Of a DNA stretch of 5,255 nucleotides, positions 1-5,255 are shown in pieces (position 1 is the first letter of the stretch; every line of letters begins with the position of its first letter). The translations under genes were made by a program, and so were the position numbers. Source of the stretch: Bacteroidales bacterium (GTDB taxonomy: Bacteria; Bacteroidota; Bacteroidia; Bacteroidales; GCA-2711565); the NCBI GenBank assembly GCA_029938505.1, contig JAOZUV010000173.1, positions 1-5,255 of the forward strand, read 5' to 3'. The notes beneath the pieces are model-generated. The model worked only from the letters and a program-made list of their open reading frames with translations, did not search any database and was not told where the DNA came from.

Positions 1-103
1 ATGAAATGCCAACTCCCATTCCACCTTGAATGATTGGAACTTTTATTTTAAGATCACCTATATTGAATGATTTCAATGTGTTATTGATTTTAAGTTTAAA
101 CAT
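1..103 (-). CDS. Nitronate monooxygenase-like flavoprotein, N-terminal fragment
   Basis: Only the first 34 codons are present; the gene runs off the left edge of the window. Translated from the ATG at 103, the fragment starts MFKLKINNTLKS and contains PIIQGGMGVGIS at residues 23-34. That glycine-rich stretch after a short beta strand is the typical opening of the nitronate monooxygenase / 2-nitropropane dioxygenase family of FMN-dependent TIM-barrel enzymes (related to FabK enoyl-ACP reductase), in which it helps form the FMN site. Family members oxidise alkyl nitronates to carbonyl compounds and nitrite, but many homologues have unknown substrates, so the exact reaction cannot be assigned. 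No Shine-Dalgarno sequence precedes the ATG. A TAATTTTG promoter-like box lies 55 bases upstream, so the gene is probably transcribed separately from the helicase before it. The family call is fairly secure; the substrate is not known. Confidence 0.75.
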   Translation of the reverse strand, partial: MFKLKINNTLKSFNIGDLKIKVPIIQGGMGVGIS

Positions 104-157
104 AAGCTAAGAAGTATTGGTAAATTAAAGCACAAATACTTAAATCTTAGTTCTCTG

Positions 158-165
158 CAAAATTA
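158..165 (-). promoter_or_regulatory. Candidate promoter -7 box for the nitronate monooxygenase gene
   Basis: Reading on the minus strand the sequence is TAATTTTG, an exact match to the Bacteroidota primary sigma factor -7 consensus TAnnTTTG. It lies in the only intergenic region before the ATG at 103, which would give a leader of roughly 45-50 bases. I see no good TTTG-type -33 element at the expected 19-21 base spacing. Because the DNA is AT-rich, a few matches to this box are expected by chance in the window, so position is the main support. Confidence 0.45.
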
Positions 166-180
166 CGCTTTTATTCAATG

Positions 181-212
181 GTTTTGCATTTTATTTTTAT
201 AATCTACAAAAC
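181..212. repeat. Weak inverted repeat between helicase and nitronate monooxygenase genes
   Basis: On the plus strand GTTTTGCA (181-188) is followed 16 bases later by TACAAAAC (205-212), giving an eight-pair stem with one wobble or mismatch position and an AT-rich loop. It sits 44 bases past the helicase stop codon. It could be a weak transcription stop for the helicase, but on the minus strand no run of T follows the stem, so it is not a standard intrinsic terminator. It could equally be an operator just upstream of the TAATTTTG box, or chance in AT-rich DNA. Confidence 0.2.
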
Positions 213-256
213 AGAGATTGATCAATACCAATGCAATGAAGTAATTTTGACTTTAT

Positions 257-1501
257 TTATTTTTTAGATTTTTTCTTCTTTTTACGTTTTTTGGCCAAAT
301 CTTGTTCTTCTTCTTCTAAAAGTGATTTCCAATCCTTGGTTTTATCTTCAGTAAGACTTAATGTAATTTGATAGTCTTTTTTAGAAATATCCATTCGTTG
401 GATTGATTTTCCAAGGTTTTCTTCAACTTCAGCTAATAAATCTTTTTCTTCTGTACTACAAAATGAAATCGCTTGTCCCTTGTTTGCTCCTCGACCAGTA
501 CGACCAACTCTATGAACATAATATTCTGAGGTGTCAGGTAAATCATAATTAACAACATACTCTACATTAGGGATGTCAATTCCTCGGGCACTTACATCAG
601 TAGCAATTAAAACTTTCAAATCGCCTGTTCTGAAATTTCTCATAGTGTGCTCGCGATCATCTTGTAATTTATCACTATGGATAGTGTCTGATATAATACT
701 TACTCGTTCCATAGCCTTTTTTACACGTTCAGCTCTAACTTTCGTTCTTACAAATACCAAGATTTTCTTATCAATATTATTTTTGATAAAGCTCTCTAAA
801 AAAAAACGTTTATCATCCATTTCTATATAAGCTACAGCATGCTCAATATTTTTAGCCACAGGATCTTTAGGCGAAATTTGAATACGGATGGCATCGGTAA
901 CCAGTGAATAAGCCAGATCTTTTATCTTTAAGTTAATAGTAGCGGAAAAGAAAAGTGTTTGTCGCTTACGCGGAAGGTGACGCATTAAATCACGAATATC
1001 TTTGATAAACCCTAAATCAAGCATATGATCGGCTTCATCTAAAACCAAAATTTCTACACGCTCTAATCTTAGGTAACCTTGACTATGAAGGTCAAACATT
1101 CTTCCAGGTGTGGCAATTAAAACATCTACTCCATGAGCAAGCTGATCAATTTGTGGTTCTTGATCAACACCACCGTGAATACAGAAAGATGTAATTCTGG
1201 TATGTCTACCTAATTCGTAAAAAACATTTTCGATTTGTAAAGCCAGCTCATGAGTTGGAGCCATTACCAGGCATTTAATACCATCTGGACGATTGTCAAT
1301 TTTACGTTCTTGCAAAAGATGTAATATAGGGATGGCAAAAGCTGCCGTTTTACCTGTACCAGTTTGGGCAATAGCTAATACATCTTCTCCCCTTAAAATA
1401 GGAGGAATAGATTTATATTGAATATCTGTAGGTTTTGTATATCCGAGTTTGGAGATGCTTTTTTTGATTCCCTCGGCAATGTGATACTGTTCGAATTTCA
1501 T
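257..1501 (-). CDS. DEAD-box ATP-dependent RNA helicase (RhlE-like, short basic tail)
   Basis: A 414-residue cytoplasmic ATP-dependent RNA helicase, expected to unwind short RNA duplexes or remodel RNA-protein complexes in ribosome assembly, RNA decay or cold adaptation. All core motifs are visible in order: Q motif (F3 and GYTKPTDIQ at 20-28), motif I AQTGTGKT (45-52), motif Ia PTHEL (82-86), GG (110-111), TPGR (131-134), motif II DEAD (155-158), SAT (186-188), motif IV around ILVFVRT (247-253), motif V ATDVSARGID (300-309) and motif VI HRVGRTGR (330-337). The two RecA-like domains take up nearly the whole chain; a short acidic patch (EEEEQ, 396-400) is followed by a lysine-rich end (404-414) that probably binds RNA. 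Odd feature: motif Ia has His where PTREL is usual. The ATG at 1501 gives a normal N-terminus for the family. A promoter-like TATCTTTG box lies 18 bases upstream, so it is probably transcribed on its own as well as possibly by read-through. The helicase call is certain; the cellular target is unknown. Confidence 0.97.
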   Translation of the reverse strand: MKFEQYHIAEGIKKSISKLGYTKPTDIQYKSIPPILRGEDVLAIAQTGTGKTAAFAIPILHLLQERKIDNRPDGIKCLVMAPTHELALQIENVFYELGRHTRITSFCIHGGVDQEPQIDQLAHGVDVLIATPGRMFDLHSQGYLRLERVEILVLDEADHMLDLGFIKDIRDLMRHLPRKRQTLFFSATINLKIKDLAYSLVTDAIRIQISPKDPVAKNIEHAVAYIEMDDKRFFLESFIKNNIDKKILVFVRTKVRAERVKKAMERVSIISDTIHSDKLQDDREHTMRNFRTGDLKVLIATDVSARGIDIPNVEYVVNYDLPDTSEYYVHRVGRTGRGANKGQAISFCSTEEKDLLAEVEENLGKSIQRMDISKKDYQITLSLTEDKTKDWKSLLEEEEQDLAKKRKKKKKSKK

Positions 1502-1518
1502 AAAAAATAAATATGCGG

Positions 1519-1526
1519 CAAAGATA
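1519..1526 (-). promoter_or_regulatory. Candidate promoter -7 box for the second DEAD-box helicase
   Basis: The minus strand reads TATCTTTG followed by CCGCATA, an exact match to the Bacteroidota -7 consensus TAnnTTTG, inside the 63-base gap between the flavoprotein stop and the helicase ATG at 1501. Transcription would begin only about 10-13 bases before the start codon, so the leader would be very short and T-rich. No clear -33 TTTG element is seen at the usual distance. A single box match in AT-rich DNA can be chance, but it falls in the one place where a promoter is needed. Confidence 0.5.
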
Positions 1527-1564
1527 AGAATAAGAACAGAACTATTTGGGTTATTTTTAGGATG

Positions 1565-2779
1565 TTACTCCAATTTTCCTGCAATAAATCCTGTTGTCCA
1601 TGCGGCTTGTAAATTAAAGCCTCCGGTAATGGCATCAATATCTAAAACTTCACCTGCTAAATAAAGGTTTTTACAGACTTTACTTTGCATTGTTTTCATG
1701 TCGACGCTCTCTAAACTTACTCCACCACAAGTTACAAACTCATCTCTAAAGCTTGTTTTTCCTTTTACAGAATAAATATCATTGGTTAAAATATTGCTTA
1801 GTTTATTCAGACCTTTTTTTCCGAGTTCGCCCCATTTTTTTTGAGATGATAATTCAATTTTTTCTAGAAGAAAAATCCATAATCGGTCAGGGACAGAAAA
1901 AGGACGGTAGTTCGACAGTATTTTATTGGCATGTTTGTTCGCAATATTTCCTAATTGTTCAATAACAACTTCATTATTTATTTCATTTACCCAATTTATC
2001 TGAACATTGAAATTATAATTTATTTCGCTCAAAGTTCGGGCGCCAAAGGAGGATAATTTTAAAATAGCCGGGCCACTCATTCCCCAATGTGTTATTAAAA
2101 GAGCACCGTTCGATTTTAGTTTTGTGCCCTGTATACGTACCAAAGTATTTTCTACTACAATGCCCATAAGATCAGTGATGGGAGATTTTGGTATATTGAA
2201 AGTGAATAGAGAAGGGACAGGTTTTTCGATTTTATGACCAAGGGTTTCTAGCCAGTCCAACCCTTTTCGTTGGGGTGAACCTCCTGTTGTTACAATTACT
2301 TTATCAAAAATTTGTGGAATTAGATTGTTTTTTGAAAAATGCAATTCTATTTGATCAGCCTTGGGTTTGATGGTTTGTATGCCCATCTTTGTTTTAATCT
2401 CAATCGAAAGTCTTTTGGCTTCATATAAAAAACAATTAATAATACTTTGCGAATCTTGTGATTGAGGAAACACACATCCATCTTCTTGAATAACTAATGG
2501 CACCCCTCTTGATTCAAACCATTCGTAGGTATGTTTTGTATTAAATTCTTTGAATATTTTTTTTAATTTTTTTTCTCCACGAGGATAGGCTTTGCATAAT
2601 TCACTGATAGAGTGTTCACCATTTGTGAGATTGCATCTGCCGCCACCTGATATTTTAACTTTAGCTAATACATCATTGGATTTCTCAAAAATCACAACCT
2701 TTGCATTTGGATAATTCTCCTTTACTTTGATAGCTGAGAAAAATCCGGCTGCTCCACCACCTATAATTGCAATTTTCAT
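1565..2779 (-). CDS. NAD(P)/FAD-dependent oxidoreductase, HI0933/BaiN family
   Basis: A 404-residue soluble flavoprotein of the HI0933-like family (also labelled aminoacetone oxidase family or BaiN/RdsA type). Residues 1-35 form the FAD-binding Rossmann fold: MKIAIIGGGAAG with the GxGxxG glycines at 7-12 and a glutamate (E32) at the end of the second strand. The family signature SGGGRCNLTN follows at 44-53. Further hallmarks are THWGMSGPAIL (230-240), TCGGVSLESVD (350-360) and the C-terminal flavin-contacting block around AGEVLDIDAITGGFN (375-389). Length is normal. The segment after TTGG (164-167) reads SPQRKG and lacks the longer Tyr-Pro-x-Thr-Gly loop of many relatives, which suggests a sub-branch. 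The physiological substrate of most members is unknown; gut clostridial BaiN acts in bile acid metabolism, but that should not be transferred here. The gene starts 12 bases after the DksA-like gene and is probably co-transcribed with it. The ATG at 2779 starts right at the Rossmann fold, so the start is secure. Confidence 0.93.
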   Translation of the reverse strand: MKIAIIGGGAAGFFSAIKVKENYPNAKVVIFEKSNDVLAKVKISGGGRCNLTNGEHSISELCKAYPRGEKKLKKIFKEFNTKHTYEWFESRGVPLVIQEDGCVFPQSQDSQSIINCFLYEAKRLSIEIKTKMGIQTIKPKADQIELHFSKNNLIPQIFDKVIVTTGGSPQRKGLDWLETLGHKIEKPVPSLFTFNIPKSPITDLMGIVVENTLVRIQGTKLKSNGALLITHWGMSGPAILKLSSFGARTLSEINYNFNVQINWVNEINNEVVIEQLGNIANKHANKILSNYRPFSVPDRLWIFLLEKIELSSQKKWGELGKKGLNKLSNILTNDIYSVKGKTSFRDEFVTCGGVSLESVDMKTMQSKVCKNLYLAGEVLDIDAITGGFNLQAAWTTGFIAGKLE

Positions 2780-2791
2780 TTTTCGATGTTT

Positions 2792-3115
2792 TTACCTTGC
2801 ACAATTTACACAATACACACTTTCGGGTCTGAATAAAATACGACCCAATGGAATGGGCTGATTGCACATCATACAGAGCCCAAATTCTTTTGTTCCGAGT
2901 TGCGATAATACATGATGCAATCCTCTTAGTTTATCTTCGGCTTTGCGTAAACTTGCTTCAACTATACTTTTATTATTTATGGCGTCCATGCGCGAAACCC
3001 TACCAATAGCATCGTCAGGAGCAATGGGTTTAGTCATTTCTTTGTAATCTGCAACTATCTTCTCCGTTTTAGCGATTTCATCAACTATTTTTTGTTTTAT
3101 GTTTTCTGTATCCAT
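2792..3115 (-). CDS. TraR/DksA-type C4 zinc-finger protein
   Basis: A 107-residue protein with a long helical, charged N-terminal part (about 1-75, likely coiled coil) and a C-terminal four-cysteine zinc finger: C81-x2-C84 and C102-x2-C105, preceded by EFGLC as in DksA (DFGYC in E. coli). The middle segment PDDAIGRVSRMDA (33-45) is the probable turn at the tip of the helical hairpin, rich in Asp as in DksA-like factors that reach into the RNA polymerase secondary channel. The chain ends two residues after the last cysteine, so it lacks the C-terminal helix of classical DksA. It may modulate transcription initiation by binding RNA polymerase, perhaps with ppGpp, but this is inferred from the family; true DksA function is not shown. 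It lies 22 bases after the VF530-family gene and 12 before the flavoprotein gene, inside the same probable operon. No Shine-Dalgarno sequence is seen. Confidence 0.9.
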   Translation of the reverse strand: MDTENIKQKIVDEIAKTEKIVADYKEMTKPIAPDDAIGRVSRMDAINNKSIVEASLRKAEDKLRGLHHVLSQLGTKEFGLCMMCNQPIPLGRILFRPESVYCVNCAR

Positions 3116-3137
3116 TGGTAATTTGTTAATTTAAAAG

Positions 3138-3392
3138 CTACTTATGTTTGGGTTTACGATGCTGAGCAGATTCCAAATATAATTTCTGAACTTTCTCCTT
3201 AGCCCAGGATGTTCTTCGTAAGAATTTTAAACTAGAACCGATGGATGGATTACTGATAAAACAATTGATTTTAATTTTTTCACCTAGCTTTTCCCAGCCA
3301 TATTCATCTACCAAATACTCTAATATTTCTTTCAGTTTAACTCCATGCAGTGGGTTATTGGGCTGTTCTTCAATAGTAGTGTTTTTTCCCAT
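3138..3392 (-). CDS. VF530-family (DUF2132) small DNA/nucleic-acid-binding protein
   Basis: An 84-residue basic protein that carries the whole VF530 domain. Recognisable blocks are PNNPLHG (11-17), YGWEKLGEKIKINCF (31-45), PSIGSSLKFLRRTSWA (49-64) and EKVQKLYL (66-73), followed by a short basic tail rich in Lys and His (78-84). The solution structure of the Vibrio fischeri member (VF0530) was taken to indicate nucleic acid binding; the biological role remains unknown in any organism that I am aware of. The first ten residues are probably disordered. The gene begins 6 bases after the stop of the unknown helical protein and ends 22 bases before the DksA-like gene, so it is almost surely co-transcribed with them. 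The ATG at 3392 gives an N-terminus of usual length. The family call is strong from motif wording; function is open. Confidence 0.9.
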   Translation of the reverse strand: MGKNTTIEEQPNNPLHGVKLKEILEYLVDEYGWEKLGEKIKINCFISNPSIGSSLKFLRRTSWAKEKVQKLYLESAQHRKPKHK

Positions 3393-3398
3393 CCGTAC

Positions 3399-3884
3399 TT
3401 AATTATTATCTGAATTTAAAATTTCTAATTCTTTCCCAAAATCGTATTGCAAATCTTCGTGCAATGAATGTAGCGTTTTTTTTATAGAAAGGATTTGACG
3501 ACTGTAAATATTTTGAAGTGTCACATTATTGTCAATTGATGGACTCATGTTTTTTAACTCTGTACAAAAATAAATCAGTAATTCAACCTCTGTTTCTTTC
3601 TTTGTTGAGTAACGATTGTATTTTTTAATGTTTCGTAAAATTTTGCGTACGCTCTTTTTAATATAAAAATAGCTATTTGTATTAATTTCAAGGAAAGCCT
3701 GATCCATCTCACTTTTTACACCATCAATATAAGCAGCTTCATTTGATGATTCGTACAAAAGATAAGTCAATAACTCTTTGTTCTCCTTTTTGAATTTAGA
3801 TAAACGCAAACAAAGTTCCAACAACTCTTTTGGTGAGCGGGTGTTTAACTCTTGTTTTATTTCACTGACAGAAGCTGCTTTCAT
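3399..3884 (-). CDS. Conserved-looking helical protein of unknown function
   Basis: A 161-residue protein whose function I do not recognise. It appears to be nearly all alpha-helical, with no signal peptide, no membrane segment and no metal-binding cysteine pattern (only C25 and C107). It is rich in Lys, Glu and Leu. Visible blocks are SPKELLELCLRLSKFKKENK (17-36), a leucine-rich charged helix; a very basic stretch with KKSVRKILRNIKKYNRYS (76-93); TEVELLIYFC (98-107); and LHEDLQYDFGKELEIL (141-156) near the end. I have an impression of similar hypothetical proteins in other Bacteroidota, but this is memory and not a search. The basic middle could bind RNA or DNA; this is inference only. The stop of the helicase gene and this start form TAATATG, a one-base gap that favours translational coupling, and the VF530-family gene follows after 6 bases. 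It is a real gene because of this tight packing and full-length open frame. A role next to the helicase is the most natural guess. Confidence 0.85.
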   Translation of the reverse strand: MKAASVSEIKQELNTRSPKELLELCLRLSKFKKENKELLTYLLYESSNEAAYIDGVKSEMDQAFLEINTNSYFYIKKSVRKILRNIKKYNRYSTKKETEVELLIYFCTELKNMSPSIDNNVTLQNIYSRQILSIKKTLHSLHEDLQYDFGKELEILNSDNN

Positions 3885-3885
3885 A

Positions 3886-5238
3886 TTATCTTTTTTTACT
3901 CTTTTTATTCATGTTTTTATCGCCCCTGGTTTTTGGTTTTTTATACTTTTTTCCTTTACGGAGATAAGATCCACCTTGATTTACTTTCAGGTTTTTCTCT
4001 TTCTTCTCATGAAAAGCACCTCCACCTTCAGCTTCTTTTTTGTGTTTATGTTTTTGACTTATTTCAATAAGTTTAGGACGTTCTTCTGGGGTTAATTGTT
4101 TTGAAATTTCTACCTCTTCCGGAAAATCAGTCAATGGAATTTTATAATCCATTAAAGACTCTATGGCTTCTTTTGCAGCCTCTTCTTTTTCTGTATAGAA
4201 TAAAATTGTTTTTCCCTCTTGTTCTGCTCTACCACTTCTGCCGATGCGATGCATATAATTTTCCGGATAATTGGGCGTGTCAAAATTGATAACATGCGAG
4301 ATTTTATCTAAGTCTAATCCACGAGCCATCACATCAGTAGTAACCAATATTCTGTTTACTCCAGCATCAAATTGCTGTATTGATCTTATTCTGTAGTTCT
4401 GTGATTTATTAGAATGTATTACACAGCTTTCTGATCCATATCTGACATCTATTGCTTCAAATAATCTATCTGCAATTTTTTTACTCGACGTGAATACCAA
4501 TACTTTACTATATTCATCTTTGTCTTCCAGGATATGTGATAACAAATTAACTTTAGTGTGAAAATTTTGCACTTTATAGCATTGCTGAGCTATATTATCT
4601 AAAGGTGTACCACTCAAAGCAATTGAGATTTTAACAGGAATAGTAAAGAAATCGTCAATCAACACGTCAACATCCTCCGTCATAGTAGCTGAGAACATAA
4701 TATTTTGCCTGCGTTTTGGGAGTAGCTCAAAAATATTTGTCAATTGAAAACGGAATCCAGCATCCAGCATCACATCTACCTCATCGATCACAAGTTTCTT
4801 AACTGCTTTTAGCTGTAACACACCACTTAAGGCCAGATCATATAACCTTCCAGGTGTAGCAACTAGAATATCTGTACCTTGAGCAACATCTTGCTTTTGT
4901 GTATTAATATTAGTACCTCCATACACACCTAAGACACGAACATTAATATATTTAGTAAGGCTTTTTACTTGCTCAGCAACTTGTAATACCAATTCGCGCG
5001 TTGGCACTAATACTAATACTCTTGGGTTAAGTTGCTTTGAGAACTTCAAGTCTATTAGTATAGGAAGTAGATACGCAAATGTTTTCCCAGTACCTGTTTG
5101 TGAAATTCCTACTACATCTTTGCCTGAAAGAATAACAGGGTAAGCTTCTATTTGAATCGGTGTTGGCCCGTCAAATCCTAAATCATCAATCGCATTAAAC
5201 AATTGTCTTGAAAGATTTAGATTTCCAAAAGTATCCAT
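3886..5238 (-). CDS. DEAD/DEAH-box RNA helicase with DEVD motif and long basic tail
   Basis: A 450-residue cytoplasmic ATP-dependent RNA helicase. Motifs in order: Q motif (F4 and GFDGPTPIQ at 21-29), motif I SQTGTGKT (46-53), Ia PTREL (79-83), GG (107-108), TPGR (128-131), motif II DEVD (152-155), SAT (183-185), motif IV around VLVFTSSK (246-253), V TTDVMARGLD (300-309) and VI HRIGRSGR (330-337). The catalytic Asp and Glu of Walker B and the arginine fingers of motif VI are all kept; Val replaces the usual Ala of DEAD, and Ser replaces Ala in motif I. After the RecA core, residues about 394-450 form a low-complexity tail with Lys, His and Gly runs (for example KHKHKK and KKSKKR), a likely RNA-anchoring extension. 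It differs in tail and motif wording from the other helicase in this window, so they are not recent duplicates. It is probably the first gene of a five-gene operon; only 17 AT-rich bases are visible upstream of its ATG, so its promoter cannot be judged. The specific RNA target is unknown. Confidence 0.97.
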   Translation of the reverse strand: MDTFGNLNLSRQLFNAIDDLGFDGPTPIQIEAYPVILSGKDVVGISQTGTGKTFAYLLPILIDLKFSKQLNPRVLVLVPTRELVLQVAEQVKSLTKYINVRVLGVYGGTNINTQKQDVAQGTDILVATPGRLYDLALSGVLQLKAVKKLVIDEVDVMLDAGFRFQLTNIFELLPKRRQNIMFSATMTEDVDVLIDDFFTIPVKISIALSGTPLDNIAQQCYKVQNFHTKVNLLSHILEDKDEYSKVLVFTSSKKIADRLFEAIDVRYGSESCVIHSNKSQNYRIRSIQQFDAGVNRILVTTDVMARGLDLDKISHVINFDTPNYPENYMHRIGRSGRAEQEGKTILFYTEKEEAAKEAIESLMDYKIPLTDFPEEVEISKQLTPEERPKLIEISQKHKHKKEAEGGGAFHEKKEKNLKVNQGGSYLRKGKKYKKPKTRGDKNMNKKSKKR

Positions 5239-5255
5239 TTTAAAATATTTTTTTC

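Noticed and set aside
217..226. Ten-base perfect palindrome ATTGATCAAT after the helicase stop
   Set aside because: Too short for a terminator stem and has no flanking symmetry; likely chance.
573..830. Plus-strand 85-codon frame inside the second helicase
   Set aside because: Antisense shadow of conserved helicase motifs IV and V, with no independent support.
1502..1564. Possible terminator between the flavoprotein and the second helicase
   Set aside because: No stem with a following T run was found on the minus strand; only the promoter-like box stands out.
2685..2867. Minus-strand 60-codon frame with several Cys residues, spanning the DksA-like and flavoprotein genes
   Set aside because: It overlaps the zinc-finger end and the Rossmann start in another frame; both overlapped genes have clear family motifs.
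3174..3181. TATATTTG on the minus strand, a match to TAnnTTTG 59 bases before the DksA-like gene
   Set aside because: It lies inside the VF530-family coding sequence, has no -33 element, and chance matches are expected in AT-rich DNA; a similar match occurs at 3565-3572 inside the unknown gene.
3778..4095. Plus-strand open frames of 105 and 72 codons across the helicase tail and unknown gene
   Set aside because: They are antisense to two well-supported genes; their Phe/Ser-rich products simply mirror the Lys-rich codons on the other strand.

Overview
The window looks like chromosomal DNA of a Bacteroidota bacterium (Flavobacteriia or Cytophagia type). By eye it has low G+C. Every gene lies on the minus strand and none of the starts has a Shine-Dalgarno sequence. 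Two intergenic sites match the Bacteroidota promoter -7 box TAnnTTTG, and the protein families and wording of their motifs fit this phylum. The sequence alone does not give a genus. I see no phage, transposon, CRISPR, rRNA or tRNA signals, and no gene-free stretch longer than 300 bases.

Reading along the minus strand, so from high to low coordinates: (1) a DEAD-box type RNA helicase with a DEVD Walker B motif and a long basic tail (5238-3886); (2) a 161-residue, probably all-helical protein of unknown function (3884-3399); (3) a VF530-family small nucleic-acid-binding protein (3392-3138); (4) a TraR/DksA-type C4 zinc-finger protein (3115-2792); (5) a HI0933/BaiN-type FAD-dependent oxidoreductase (2779-1565); (6) a second, more canonical DEAD-box helicase with a short poly-lysine tail (1501-257); and (7) the first 34 codons of a nitronate monooxygenase-like protein cut by the left edge (103-1).

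Genes 1 to 5 are separated by only 1, 6, 22 and 12 bases, so they are very likely one transcription unit. Its promoter would lie mostly beyond the right edge. Helicase 6 has its own likely promoter in the 63-base gap before it, but no terminator is visible there, so read-through from the upstream unit is possible. The nitronate monooxygenase gene also has a candidate promoter.

Four of the first five products, counting the two nucleic-acid-related small proteins and treating the unknown as a suspect, point to RNA or transcription handling: helicase, unknown helical protein, VF530 protein and DksA-like protein. The flavoenzyme has no obvious link. No clearly new system is proved here. The best lead is the unknown 161-residue protein joined to the helicase by a TAATATG stop-start junction. 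Secondary leads are the two helicases with unusual motif residues (DEVD in one, PTHEL in the other).
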